A stretch of 64,000 bases of DNA from Faecalicatena contorta (GTDB lineage Bacteria > Bacillota > Clostridia > Lachnospirales > Lachnospiraceae). The translations under genes and the position numbers were made by a program. Of this stretch, positions 7,133-16,182 are shown piece after piece (position 1 is the first letter of the stretch; every line of letters starts with the position of its first letter). The notes beneath the pieces are model-generated. The model ran no database searches and had not been told where the DNA came from. It was given only the letters and a program-made list of their open reading frames with translations. The DNA is taken from NCBI RefSeq assembly GCF_003149105.1, contig NZ_QGDS01000001.1:651942-715941 (forward strand), written 5' to 3'.

Positions 7133-9547
7133 TTATGAACTAAACATAGACATCAAATAGCTGCTCTGAGAATTCATCTGAGATATCAGCGTCTCTAATG
7201 CAGTAAACTGTGAAACATATCTGTCTTGTTCCATTGCCAGCTTATCTTTCAATCTGTCAATATAATCATTGATATCATCTATCTGCTTCTGTATGCCGTT
7301 TTGCAGCACTGATGTGGGGGCATAAGAGGAACCGGCGCGTTCTACTAATATTCCCTTCGTAGAGCCTGTCATAGATGCATAGCGGTCCATAACCGTCTTC
7401 ATGGATGTCATCAGACCTCCAGAATTCGTTGTTCCATCTTCATTCTTTGATGCAGCGGCAGTAAATGCATTTTTCACTGCATCCGGATCTTTCCCCAAAG
7501 CAGCTTTAAACTCCGTCTCATTAAACACGAGCTTACCATTATCCGCATAGTTTGTGGACACCGTAATTCCCATCTTTTCAAATTCGGCCCTGAGGCTGTT
7601 TGGTATGATAAAACGAAGTCCGTCAGCCAATCCCCTCATATCTGTATCATTAAAGAGAAGTCCCTTCTTAGCCTCTGTTTCCCATTTCTCAATCTGGCTT
7701 TCAGACATCTCCTCCTTCTGCTCGTCGGTAAGAGGATTGTAGGCCCTGTCCGGCTTCTGATTTACTTCACCGTGAATCAGAGCAACTACTTCATTGTAAG
7801 CATCTATCATTTCCTTCACAACGGTGGCGGTAGCATCCACATCCACCTTGGCATCAAATGTGACTGCTTCAGTTCCTGCTATATAATTGCCTGTGCCGTC
7901 ATATCCAAAAGTATTCTTTACAGTAATATTCATGCCGTCAATTGACATTGTATTGCTTCCCCGTGTAACTTCCGTCTCCATATCGGAACCGGCATATTTT
8001 ACACGAATCACTGCATCCTGCCCTTTTACTTCTTTACCCGCAATCTCCGCTCCAAATAGTACGTCAGCCAGCTCACCTGATAATTCAATCGTGCCGCTTG
8101 CTCCCTGTTCTGTGGACTGTATCACAAACTTATCCGAATTTGACTGGTAAGAAACCGTGATTCCAAGCTCTTTTGTATTGTTAATAGCATTGATAATATC
8201 ACTGATAGAACTATCCCATGACAATTCGTTGCCTTTTGAATCCTTCAATGTGCTTAAGTCTACCTCTACACCGTTATTTCTTATTATCATGTCTGTAGAA
8301 GTGGGAGTAAATCCTTTACCGCTCATCAGTCCGGAATCTGCAATTTTAGACGAAAGATTTACACGGTTAGATTCTCCGCTCTTAATACCAAATATACTGT
8401 CATTTCCCAGGATTCCCCTGTCTGCCGCAGTAATAGCCAACGTAGAGCTGTCATCCAAACCTCCACCTGGTATTGTAGTGGTAAATTTTAAAGATGCCGT
8501 GGATGAAGTCTCACCCACTGGGTCAAACTCCACCTTTATCCGATTCTTCCCGAATGCCTCATCCAGCTTCTTCTGAATATCACTCTGGACATTCGTCAGC
8601 GTAGAACCCTCAGCATAATTTTCCAGCTTAATCCACTTTACAGTTCCATTATAGGCAAAACTGATTTCCTTCCCGCTTAACGCCGCTCTGGTTGAAACGT
8701 TTGCTGTAAGCTGTGCCTCTTTTCCTGCGGTCCGACCCTCTTTTGTAATCGCCGTATTTGATGTAAACGCGTCTTCAAATCCAAGGTCCGCAAGAAGATC
8801 ACCTGTGCTCCCAGAAACCTGCAATGAGTTCCCTGTATTTTCATTGTCTACATTGACAAATTTTACATGTCCGTTAACACTATCTTTCTCCACTTGCATA
8901 ACATCAGCCAGTGTCCTGCCTGACCCAATTGATACATTTGACAATATCTTGTTCATAGACTCTACTGTCTTATCCACACTACTGTAATCATAACTGCTAC
9001 TCAATGTCACGGTATAGCTCTTTGTGCCATAGGTGAGGAACAAAGATTCACCGGACACAGCATCTACATCCACCATTTCATTTAAGCCTTTTGCAATACT
9101 GCCTGTACTTAATGTTTGGTCAGAAGCTGAAGTAACAGATGATATCTGTGCATTTTTTGCAAGGCTCTTCACTCCCAGAACTGAAATAGTATCTGCCGAA
9201 ACTCCGCTTCCGCTTACGGACAAATATTTACTATTCTCTCCAAGTGCTGTTATCAGATTCCTAGAAAACAACTTACTTGAACTGAGATTTGACGGGGATG
9301 AGTAAGACATGTATTTGTTAGAGAACTCATACAGCTTATTTGTAATATTCTGTATTGAGCTCTGCTGCCACTGGAAAGTCTGCAATTTCTGCTTCTGCGC
9401 CGCAATCTTGCTCCTTGTAGCATATGTCATATTCTTAATCAGCTCATCCCGGTCAAGCCCGCTGGCTAATCCGCCGTATCCCTTAATTGAGTTTGCCGAG
9501 TTCATTCCGGATGATGTAGTACCACTTAATCCATTAATCGATGCCAT
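7133..9547 (-). CDS. fliD: Flagellar filament cap protein FliD, long form
   Basis: FliD (HAP2) forms the cap at the filament tip that assists flagellin folding. The ends are typical: an N-terminal GLASGLDRDELIKNM with coiled-coil IAAQKQKLQTFQWQQ, and a C-terminal helix (IQKQIDDINDYIDRLKDKLAMEQDRYVSQFTALE). At about 804 residues it is much longer than the roughly 500 of Bacillus FliD, so the surface-exposed middle is expanded. The ATG at 9547 is chosen because AGGAG lies 8 nt ahead; a GTG three codons earlier is too close. A sigma-28-type promoter lies about 50 bp upstream. Confidence 0.93.
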   Translation of the reverse strand: MASINGLSGTTSSGMNSANSIKGYGGLASGLDRDELIKNMTYATRSKIAAQKQKLQTFQWQQSSIQNITNKLYEFSNKYMSYSSPSNLSSSKLFSRNLITALGENSKYLSVSGSGVSADTISVLGVKSLAKNAQISSVTSASDQTLSTGSIAKGLNEMVDVDAVSGESLFLTYGTKSYTVTLSSSYDYSSVDKTVESMNKILSNVSIGSGRTLADVMQVEKDSVNGHVKFVNVDNENTGNSLQVSGSTGDLLADLGFEDAFTSNTAITKEGRTAGKEAQLTANVSTRAALSGKEISFAYNGTVKWIKLENYAEGSTLTNVQSDIQKKLDEAFGKNRIKVEFDPVGETSSTASLKFTTTIPGGGLDDSSTLAITAADRGILGNDSIFGIKSGESNRVNLSSKIADSGLMSGKGFTPTSTDMIIRNNGVEVDLSTLKDSKGNELSWDSSISDIINAINNTKELGITVSYQSNSDKFVIQSTEQGASGTIELSGELADVLFGAEIAGKEVKGQDAVIRVKYAGSDMETEVTRGSNTMSIDGMNITVKNTFGYDGTGNYIAGTEAVTFDAKVDVDATATVVKEMIDAYNEVVALIHGEVNQKPDRAYNPLTDEQKEEMSESQIEKWETEAKKGLLFNDTDMRGLADGLRFIIPNSLRAEFEKMGITVSTNYADNGKLVFNETEFKAALGKDPDAVKNAFTAAASKNEDGTTNSGGLMTSMKTVMDRYASMTGSTKGILVERAGSSYAPTSVLQNGIQKQIDDINDYIDRLKDKLAMEQDRYVSQFTALETLISQMNSQSSYLMSMFSS

Positions 9548-9596
9548 AGTATCCACTCCTTATTCTATAAAAAATTCTTTATTTGCTCATACCTGA

Positions 9597-9624
9597 TTAT
9601 CGGCGCATCTGCGGGAAAAATTAA
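9597..9624 (-). promoter_or_regulatory. Sigma-28 type promoter for fliD-fliS
   Basis: On the minus strand TTAA, 16 nt, then GCCGATAA (or TAAT with exactly 15 nt). It lies between the end of the long flagellar operon and fliD. No intrinsic terminator is visible between the two, so read-through from the operon could also transcribe fliD. Confidence 0.7.
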
Positions 9625-9634
9625 GTGTCCTCTT

Positions 9635-10444
9635 TTAATCTCTGTTATGGTGCGGAGTTTCATTCACCCGGATACAGGCTTTTGTAATTTCAACGGTAAT
9701 CTGGCCTGCGTATTTATTAGCATAAAAGTTGATAAGGGGAGAAACGGTCGCCTTATTTACCACCACATACTTCGACGGAAGCTTTGTCAGCGCAAGTGCC
9801 ATTACATCTGCTTTGCAGTGTGAGCAAGTACATACCCCAAATTGTTTCATATAATTGACTACCTTTTCCTCAACGAGCCTCTCCATGACATTTACAAACA
9901 CAAACCCTTTGTCAAATTCCTCGTCATCACACTCTTTCTGAGTCTTTTGTACATCTTTCTGTATAGATTCAGGTTGAGATTCCCCTGTTTTTTCCTCTTT
10001 CTGCTCCAGCGTGGATTCGTCCGCCGTTTCCTCTTCCAATTCTGGCTGAGTGTCTTCTACCTTTTCCTCTTCCAGTTCTGGCTTGGACTCTTCTACCTTT
10101 TCCTCTTCCAGTTCCGGCTGAGTGTCTTCTACCTTTTCCTCTTCCAGTTCCGGCTGAGTGTCTTCTACCTTTTCCTCTTCCAGTTCCGGCTGGATGGCTT
10201 CTGCCTCTTCCAGTTCTGGCCTGGGCTCTTCTGCCTTTTCCTCTTCCATCTCTGTTTCCAAAGACTTTCTTATTGTATCAGCTAATTTTGCCTCTTCATC
10301 CACCGAATCAATCACAGAGACTGAACTTTCGGGATCTACCGGAGGGAGAGGGCTTGTGTCCTGCACCTTTTTACTTTCTTTCTTATCTTCGCTGCCTGAC
10401 AACAGGTTCAGTACATGATTCGTCTTATTTGTTCTTTTCGCCAT
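9635..10444 (-). CDS. ComFB-domain protein with Glu-rich 12-residue repeats
   Basis: A 269-residue protein. Residues about 45-170 are very acidic and contain imperfect 12-residue repeats built on PELEEEKVEDTQ. The C-terminal 95 residues resemble the ComFB family (PF10719): VNVMERLVEEKVVNYMKQF, then CTCSHCKADVMALALTKLP with clustered cysteines, then SKYVV. ComFB proteins of Bacillus and cyanobacteria have recently been reported to bind cyclic dinucleotides. It follows a ParA-type ATPase by 15 bp and is the last gene of the flagellar operon. A role in linking second-messenger level to motility is inference. Confidence 0.75.
   Translation of the reverse strand: MAKRTNKTNHVLNLLSGSEDKKESKKVQDTSPLPPVDPESSVSVIDSVDEEAKLADTIRKSLETEMEEEKAEEPRPELEEAEAIQPELEEEKVEDTQPELEEEKVEDTQPELEEEKVEESKPELEEEKVEDTQPELEEETADESTLEQKEEKTGESQPESIQKDVQKTQKECDDEEFDKGFVFVNVMERLVEEKVVNYMKQFGVCTCSHCKADVMALALTKLPSKYVVVNKATVSPLINFYANKYAGQITVEITKACIRVNETPHHNRD
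10030..10232 (-). repeat. In-frame 36-bp tandem repeats in the ComFB-domain gene
   Basis: About five imperfect copies of a 36-bp unit encoding PELEEEKVEDTQ-like peptides, three of them nearly identical at the DNA level. All differ in steps of whole codons, so the reading frame is kept. Such arrays can change copy number by slippage. Confidence 0.85.
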
Positions 10445-10459
10445 CTTTGTAGCTCCCTC

Positions 10460-11233
10460 CTACGCACCTTTACTCATATTCCGAACTGCTTCCTTTACAA
10501 ATTCCCGGTAGTCTATAGTAGGATTTGCTCTTGGAGCATAATCAAAAATGCTTAGACCATGTGCCGGTGCCTCAGCAGCAGCAACTCCATTACGAATCTT
10601 TGCCTCAAAGACTTTCGTTCCAATTTGGGACGCCACAGTCTGAGCCATCTCCAACACTTCTTTTGACAGTTTCGTTCTTCTATTATATTTCGTCATAAGA
10701 ATACCCAGCACATTCAATCTTGGATTCATAGTCGCCTGTACCCCTTCAATGGTTTCTTTAAGCTGGATAAGTCCTACAAGGCTCAATATCTCAGCCGCCA
10801 TCGGTATGACGAGATAATCTGCTGCTGTGTATCCATTTACAGTTAATATGTTTAATGCAGGAGGAGTATCAATAACAATATAGTCATAATCATCGCTGAC
10901 CTCATGAAGTATATTCTTGAGCTGAAACTGTCTGTCACTGTCTGTAAGAAGTAATTCTGCTTCGCTTAACAGAATATTTGAAGCAAGGATGTCCACATAA
11001 TCTTCCGTGTGACGGATTGCATCTTTGACTGATATTTCTCCTTTCAACACCTCATATACCGTGTGTCCTTTTTCAATATCCAGTCCAAGGCTAAAACCCA
11101 GATTCCCCTGAGAATCCAAATCCACAGCTAAGACCTTATGACCTGACTGATGCAGACCTACTGCAAGGGCCGCAGAAGAAGTTGTCTTTCCGACACCGCC
11201 CTTTTGATTTGTCAATACAATTGTTACTGCCAC
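10460..11233 (-). CDS. ParA/Soj-family ATPase
   Basis: A 257-residue deviant-Walker ATPase. The P-loop is KGGVGKTTSSA (13-23) with the signature lysine, followed by VDLDSQGNLGFSLG and the DTPPALN switch (around 123). This pattern is of Soj/ParA type (SQGN motif) and not the FlhG/MinD type normally found in flagellar operons. Translation starts at a GTG preceded by GGAGG. It sits between the EAL-like/HDOD gene and the ComFB-like gene at the 3' end of the flagellar operon. Such ATPases position chromosomes, chemoreceptor arrays or flagella; which one applies here is unknown. Confidence 0.88.
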   Translation of the reverse strand: MAVTIVLTNQKGGVGKTTSSAALAVGLHQSGHKVLAVDLDSQGNLGFSLGLDIEKGHTVYEVLKGEISVKDAIRHTEDYVDILASNILLSEAELLLTDSDRQFQLKNILHEVSDDYDYIVIDTPPALNILTVNGYTAADYLVIPMAAEILSLVGLIQLKETIEGVQATMNPRLNVLGILMTKYNRRTKLSKEVLEMAQTVASQIGTKVFEAKIRNGVAAAEAPAHGLSIFDYAPRANPTIDYREFVKEAVRNMSKGA

Positions 11234-11294
11234 TTTAATACCTCCACATTATCATGCCTTATTGATCATCCATAGTTCAATAAGTATATCTTCT

Positions 11295-12614
11295 CTACCT
11301 TAATACATCTTCCAAATGCTCTATACTGTCAGTTCTTTCAGAAAATAGAGGCTTTTCCCCTTTTCTTACATATTCTGTTGTCAGAGTATTCCAGATTGAA
11401 TTTACATTTTCCACACAATCAATATAAATCTGTGCAAGGAGATAGGTGGGAACCCCCAGTTCCTCGGATAGAGATTTGCTTTCTTTCCAGTCGGCCTTCT
11501 CATATGCCAGAATCAGCTTGTAGACACTTCCTGCGGCTCCTTCCCCACTTATAAGAGCGGCTTTTGCAGCCGGATTCAATGGAATTCTTTCCAAAATCTC
11601 TTCCATTGTAGCATCCACCATATATTCCATTGTAGAAAACATTCCCATCATATAGGCTTCATTATTTGTAATCGGACAGTTCTTTACATAATTTACAAGT
11701 TCAAATGCAAACTTTGCTCTTAAAAATGAAATTTTCAGAAGCTCCTCTGCAGCCGGATCTCCTGCATCCTGTCTGAAACTCAGCATATATACCCATTGCC
11801 TGAGCTGTCCGATTCCCAGTGTAACCAATGCCTGCCGTATAGAAGATGTCCTTCTTCTGAGGGCAAAATACGCAGAGTTAACCAGTTTTAAAAGAGTGAA
11901 CGTTAATCCTGCATCCCGGCTGATAATCCGTTCGATCTCAGCAATATCAGGCTCCGGTTTGGATACCTCAACGAGGAGCTGGAAAAAGTTCCCTTTCATA
12001 TATGTCACCCGATCTACTTTTGTGACAAGTGTACGCGCTATGTAATCTCCCTCCAGATAATCCACACCTAAATCAACGGCATAATCATAGATTTCTTTGG
12101 AATCAATATTTGTGGCAATACATTTCTTATCAATGCCTTTGGCCATACTTATGATATTTTTTAAGGTACTGCGTTCCTTTTTATCCTCATAAAGTTCCTT
12201 CCTCCGCATATCGAAACGTATATAGCTTACATCATCCAGCATCTCAAGATATCTTAGAGAAAATTGAAAATCATTTACCGCAAATTGGTAGCCTGCCCGG
12301 CGGTATTTCCGGATAACTGGTTTTGCCAGAGGGTTTACAACCAGGTTATCATCAATCTGTATAATCACTTTGTCCGGCTCAAACATTTTCGGAGTATTTC
12401 TAAATAAGAGTGAAGATGTGAACGTAATAAACATTATCTTATCACTCACAAATTTATTACTGTTACTCATTAGGAAATTTGAAATCATATCTGCAGCAGA
12501 CGTTTCAGGCTGAGCAAAAAGAGTGTCCTGGCTTCCTTGAAACAATAATTCATAGCCTATCACTTTTCCTGTACGTGTCTCCTTGATAGCTCTTCTAACT
12601 ACACATCTATCCAT
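11295..12614 (-). CDS. EAL-like plus HDOD domain signalling protein
   Basis: A 439-residue protein of the YuxH type. An N-terminal EAL-fold domain (about 1-195) opens VVRRAIKETRTGKVIGYELLF and is followed by an HDOD domain (about 205-410; LLKLVNSAYFALRRRTSSIRQALVTLG). The EAL signature reads ELL and the usual DDFG reads VNDF, so cyclic-di-GMP hydrolysis is unlikely and the domain is probably a binding or scaffold module. It begins directly after the cheV stop codon and is followed by parA. It may connect cyclic-di-GMP or stress signalling to chemotaxis. Confidence 0.85.
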   Translation of the reverse strand: MDRCVVRRAIKETRTGKVIGYELLFQGSQDTLFAQPETSAADMISNFLMSNSNKFVSDKIMFITFTSSLLFRNTPKMFEPDKVIIQIDDNLVVNPLAKPVIRKYRRAGYQFAVNDFQFSLRYLEMLDDVSYIRFDMRRKELYEDKKERSTLKNIISMAKGIDKKCIATNIDSKEIYDYAVDLGVDYLEGDYIARTLVTKVDRVTYMKGNFFQLLVEVSKPEPDIAEIERIISRDAGLTFTLLKLVNSAYFALRRRTSSIRQALVTLGIGQLRQWVYMLSFRQDAGDPAAEELLKISFLRAKFAFELVNYVKNCPITNNEAYMMGMFSTMEYMVDATMEEILERIPLNPAAKAALISGEGAAGSVYKLILAYEKADWKESKSLSEELGVPTYLLAQIYIDCVENVNSIWNTLTTEYVRKGEKPLFSERTDSIEHLEDVLR

Positions 12615-13529
12615 TTATACTTTCCCTCTCCGCAAAAGGCCATCTATTACATCTACAAGATGCCCGATATCTGGTTTTGACAGTTGTTCATCAGCGCCTA
12701 GTTCCTTTCCTTTCAACTCCATTTCAGGAGAAATCAAAGAAGAGAAAATAATAAGGGGCAGCCGTTTTAATGCCTCATCCGACTTCACCAGCTTTGTCAG
12801 CCTGTGGCCGTCCATCTGGGGCATTTCAATATCAGTGATAATCAAATCAATTTTTTCTTCCAAACTGCCATCTTTGATAGATTCCAGATAGTCCCATGCC
12901 TCTTTTCCATTATTACATTTTACAATGTTCCTGTACCCTGCCTTATTCAGGGAAGATTCAATCATTCTGGTAAGCAAGATAGAGTCTTCAGCCAAAAGGA
13001 TGGAATACTTGCTTCTGTCAGTTCCTGTATACCCTTTTACTTCATCCATCTGTATTCCGGTTTCAGGGGCGATGTCTGCCACAATCTTCTCAAAGTCCAG
13101 TATTGTAACCAAATCTTTCCCACACTGTGCAATGCCTGTTGCAAGTCCTTCTTCGCCACCTTTGCTCAGTGTTTTGTCCGGTTTCTTAATGTCTGTCCAG
13201 GATATTCTCTGAATTCCTTCCACAGTGTGGACACGGAAAGCGATGTGCATCTTATTGAAATTTGTTATCATAAATAAGTCCTTTACCCCCGGCTGAGTCT
13301 CCTGACCTGTCAGATAGTATGGAAGATCCACCACCGTAAGCATGGTATCCCTTGGTTTAAATATACCTTCCACTGCTTCATGTGAATGAGGTATTGGCTT
13401 TACCTTGTCAGACATCATAATCTCTCTTACTTTTGCCACATTGATTCCATACAACTCATTGTGTATTGTGAATTCCATAATCTCAATTTCATTTGTGCCT
13501 GATTCCAGCAGAATTTCTGTCTTTGCCAT
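12615..13529 (-). CDS. cheV: Chemotaxis coupling protein CheV (CheW-receiver fusion)
   Basis: CheV couples chemoreceptors to CheA and tunes adaptation through phosphorylation of its own receiver. The N-terminal CheW-like domain (MEFTIHNELYGINVAKVREIM) is followed from about residue 175 by a receiver domain with ILLAEDS acidic residues and the phospho-acceptor aspartate in LIITDIEMPQMDG. The ATG at 13529 has GAGGAG seven nt ahead and fits better than the ATG ten codons upstream. It lies after cheD with a 51-bp gap, in the operon. Confidence 0.93.
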   Translation of the reverse strand: MAKTEILLESGTNEIEIMEFTIHNELYGINVAKVREIMMSDKVKPIPHSHEAVEGIFKPRDTMLTVVDLPYYLTGQETQPGVKDLFMITNFNKMHIAFRVHTVEGIQRISWTDIKKPDKTLSKGGEEGLATGIAQCGKDLVTILDFEKIVADIAPETGIQMDEVKGYTGTDRSKYSILLAEDSILLTRMIESSLNKAGYRNIVKCNNGKEAWDYLESIKDGSLEEKIDLIITDIEMPQMDGHRLTKLVKSDEALKRLPLIIFSSLISPEMELKGKELGADEQLSKPDIGHLVDVIDGLLRRGKV

Positions 13530-13580
13530 TTGCATGCTCCTCGCTTTCCTTTTTATCATGTTTCATTACTTGTACTGCGT

Positions 13581-14063
13581 TCACATTATAATATCTTGTT
13601 TTCCATAAGTATGTATACTCACTGTTCCTGTTTCCGCAGCAACGCGCATGGTTCTCGCATAATTACTGCCCACATCCTGGCGGGTCAGGCTAATCTGCTC
13701 CTTTAGCAGGATATTTCTTACGCTTTCAATATTTTTCTCTCCAATATTTGCCAGGGAACTGCTTCCCAGTACTTCAAACATTCTAGCCCCCCCGGCTATT
13801 TTACATATGTACCGGCTTTTCACTCCTCCAAATACAGACATCCTGCGGAGTGTCTCCTGAATCCCCGTATCCGCAAACTTAAAAATCTGAGTGTCTGACG
13901 GATTGGAGCACTTAGGCAGCATAATATGCAGAAGGGCGGTAAGCTTAATCATAGGATCATAAAAACTGATTCCGATGCAGGAACCCAGGGCATAAGTAAT
14001 CAATGTCCCCTCCTGCCGCACAATCTTCATATCTGCAATTCCAACTGTTACCTCTTTATTCAT
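13581..14063 (-). CDS. cheD: Chemoreceptor glutamine deamidase CheD
   Basis: CheD deamidates glutamines on chemoreceptors and is controlled by binding CheC. The 160-residue protein shows the catalytic cysteine in ALGSCIGISFYD and the histidine in LLHIMLPK, both conserved in the family, plus the GGARMFEVLG glycine-rich segment. The start overlaps the cheC stop region by 8 bp, so the CheC-CheD partners are translationally coupled. Confidence 0.95.
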   Translation of the reverse strand: MNKEVTVGIADMKIVRQEGTLITYALGSCIGISFYDPMIKLTALLHIMLPKCSNPSDTQIFKFADTGIQETLRRMSVFGGVKSRYICKIAGGARMFEVLGSSSLANIGEKNIESVRNILLKEQISLTRQDVGSNYARTMRVAAETGTVSIHTYGKQDIIM

Positions 14064-14682
14064 GTCCTGCCACCAACTTTGTAATCAACTTATTCAGGGA
14101 GCGGATATCCGGCAGCATCAGCAGGCTGCTGTCTAGCTGCTGCTGATTCAGAATAAACTTTCCTGATATAATCATAATCTTATTTGTTTCGTATCCAAGT
14201 TCTATCATAGGAACACTGAGAATTCCTCCCAGCATATTAATCGAAATCGCCGGCACAGACAAATCGATGTCCAGCCCTGCCAGGCCTGACAAAGCATTCA
14301 CATAAGAGGATATTATGATATTTCCCACTTCGGTAAGCGCAGAAATCTCCAACTCATCAAGTTCCGTATAATCTGAAACCGTCTCCCCCAGCATCGTTCC
14401 CAGCACTGCATTGATAAAATCCATTCTCAGCAGAAACAGCATGATCCCATTCATATCCCCGGACATCTGCACAAGTATAGCTGCTACAGGCTCCTCCGGG
14501 TTGCCCAGCATTGTCATTGATTCATTGAACCCTGCAATCTTAACATCAGGAAGTTTAATTCTGACATTTGCCGACAAAAGTTCTGAAACGGCTGTTGCCG
14601 CATTCCCGGTTCCAATGCTTCCTACCTCCCGGATTACATCAAGTGCAAGATCCCCTATATCATCATAATTTTTAATTTCCAT
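14056..14682 (-). CDS. cheC: CheY-P phosphatase CheC
   Basis: CheC dephosphorylates CheY-P and sequesters CheD. The 208-residue protein has the two conserved helices of the CheC/FliY family, each with the E-x-x-N phosphatase pair: REVGSIGTGNAATAVSELL near the start and TEVGNIIISSYVNALSGL near residue 110. Both sites look complete. The ATG is poorly spaced from its upstream GGAGG (13 nt), but no better start is present. Confidence 0.93.
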   Translation of the reverse strand: MEIKNYDDIGDLALDVIREVGSIGTGNAATAVSELLSANVRIKLPDVKIAGFNESMTMLGNPEEPVAAILVQMSGDMNGIMLFLLRMDFINAVLGTMLGETVSDYTELDELEISALTEVGNIIISSYVNALSGLAGLDIDLSVPAISINMLGGILSVPMIELGYETNKIMIISGKFILNQQQLDSSLLMLPDIRSLNKLITKLVAGHE

Positions 14683-14708
14683 TTTGTCTGTGCATCCTCC
14701 CCCTATAT

Positions 14709-15419
14709 TTATGCTCTCAAGCCATTTACAGTCTGTTCTACTTCATCCGATGTCTGAATCATCTTCAGTACCAGGGAGTATGCCCTGGATGCCTCAATGG
14801 TGTTTGACATTTCATCTGCCATGTCTACATTGGACATTTCCAGATATCCCTCGGTAAGGCGGGCACCGGTACTCAAGACAGCCGCTCCGTTCTTTGCCAA
14901 AGGCTGAAATTCATTCGTTCCAGTACTTACCATACCATCCGTATTTTGAAATGTATAGATTCCGGGAGTCCCCTGTATTTGACCATTCACAAACCGGATT
15001 GGATTCCGGTTGGCATCCAGTACCAGCTTTCCTGAGTCGGAAACCAAATAAAACCCATCCTGCCTCCTGGAAAGTGAAAACTGTCCGTTCCTTGTATAAA
15101 ATGCATCCCCGCCGGCAGGGTCTCTCAGCATGAAAAACCCTTCCCCGGATATTGCAAAATCATAGTCTCCGCTTCCGGGCTGAAAGCCGGCCCCGGCAAA
15201 ATTTGTGTTCGTGTGGTTCACCACCGCACCTGCACCAGCTGTCAGCTGTGTGTTTTCCCCCTCTTCTGCACGCATATTATAATGCATCAGCTCCAAAAAG
15301 ACAGGGCTCTTTGATTTATACCCTATTGTATTTACGTTTGCGATATTATTGGATATCACATTCATTTTTTCCTGCTGAGTCCTGGCGCCCCGCGCCGCTG
15401 TGTAAAATGAAGTATCCAT
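14709..15419 (-). CDS. Flagellar basal-body rod protein, FlgF/FlgG type (second of two)
   Basis: A 236-residue rod-family protein with the N-terminal ARTQQEKMNVISNNIANVNTIGYKS motif, the central SGEGFF block, and the C-terminal EMSNVDMADEMSNTIEASRAYSL helix. These proteins form the proximal or distal rod between the MS-ring and the hook. It follows a paralogous rod gene by 10 bp, like the flhO-flhP pair of Bacillus. Whether it is FlgF or FlgG cannot be settled from sequence alone, so no symbol is given. Confidence 0.9.
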   Translation of the reverse strand: MDTSFYTAARGARTQQEKMNVISNNIANVNTIGYKSKSPVFLELMHYNMRAEEGENTQLTAGAGAVVNHTNTNFAGAGFQPGSGDYDFAISGEGFFMLRDPAGGDAFYTRNGQFSLSRRQDGFYLVSDSGKLVLDANRNPIRFVNGQIQGTPGIYTFQNTDGMVSTGTNEFQPLAKNGAAVLSTGARLTEGYLEMSNVDMADEMSNTIEASRAYSLVLKMIQTSDEVEQTVNGLRA

Positions 15420-15429
15420 TCTATTCCTC

Positions 15430-16182
15430 CTATAACGGACCTAATTGTGACACGATTTTTCCTGTCAACTGGTCGTACATTTTTAGAACCTGTGCATTGC
15501 TCTGCAATATCCTCTGGCTGCTCATCATCTCTGTCATCTCTTTTACAGTGTCTACATTTGAATATTCCAGCGCCTTATGGATAACTGCCCCATTGACAGC
15601 ATTTCCCTGTGCATTAGCCGTAAATGTACCGTCTGCTCCTCTTGTCAGCTGCTCATCCTTATTCTGGAAATCTACAACCGAGAGTCTGCCCAGATAAGTA
15701 TTTCCATTTTCAGTATAGATGTTTCCTGTGGAATCAGCAACAACTTTGTCAGTGCCCAGATAAATAGGCCCATTTACACCAAGTACCCTTCCTACACCCT
15801 GCAGGCAAAGATAACCGGCATCATCAAGAGAAAAGGAACCATTTCTTGTATATACCGTACCATCAGCTCCCTGTACACTGAAAAACCCATCAGAGTCCAG
15901 TGCAAAATCCAGGCTGCTGGTTGTACTTTTATATCCAGCCTTCGTATAATCTGTGTAATTGCGGTCTGCAGTCACAATACGGTTCATATATCCTATAGGC
16001 ACAGGATTGCTCTTGTCCTTATTCCCGCTTCTGTAAATAAGCTCCTCCTGGAATGTTTTTGACACAAACTTCTCACTTTTATAACCGCTTGTAGAAACAT
16101 TTGTCATATTATTACTGATGACATTCAGGTTTCTTGTCTGTGTCAGCATACCGGATGTCAGATTATAAAATCCCTGAAACAT
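15430..16182 (-). CDS. Flagellar basal-body rod protein, FlgF/FlgG type (first of two)
   Basis: About 250 residues. It opens MFQGFYNLTSGMLTQTRNLN and continues with VISNNMTNVSTSGYKS, then SDGFFSVQG in the centre and the C-terminal LEYSNVDTVKEMTEMMSSQR helix, which is the rod/hook family pattern. The ATG at 16182 is preferred because GGAGG lies eight nt upstream and the family begins here; the nine extra upstream codons lie inside the fliA end. It overlaps fliA by 20 bp. Confidence 0.9.
   Translation of the reverse strand: MFQGFYNLTSGMLTQTRNLNVISNNMTNVSTSGYKSEKFVSKTFQEELIYRSGNKDKSNPVPIGYMNRIVTADRNYTDYTKAGYKSTTSSLDFALDSDGFFSVQGADGTVYTRNGSFSLDDAGYLCLQGVGRVLGVNGPIYLGTDKVVADSTGNIYTENGNTYLGRLSVVDFQNKDEQLTRGADGTFTANAQGNAVNGAVIHKALEYSNVDTVKEMTEMMSSQRILQSNAQVLKMYDQLTGKIVSQLGPL

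Noticed and set aside
7887..8576. Plus-strand open frames inside fliD
   Set aside because: Shadows of the fliD frame with no ribosome sites and no family-like residues.
10030..10232. Possible CRISPR-like array
   Set aside because: The repeats are contiguous, without unique spacers, and encode an in-frame peptide repeat.
11234..11294. Internal promoter ahead of the ParA-like gene
   Set aside because: A TTGAAC is present, but no -10 element lies at a workable distance.
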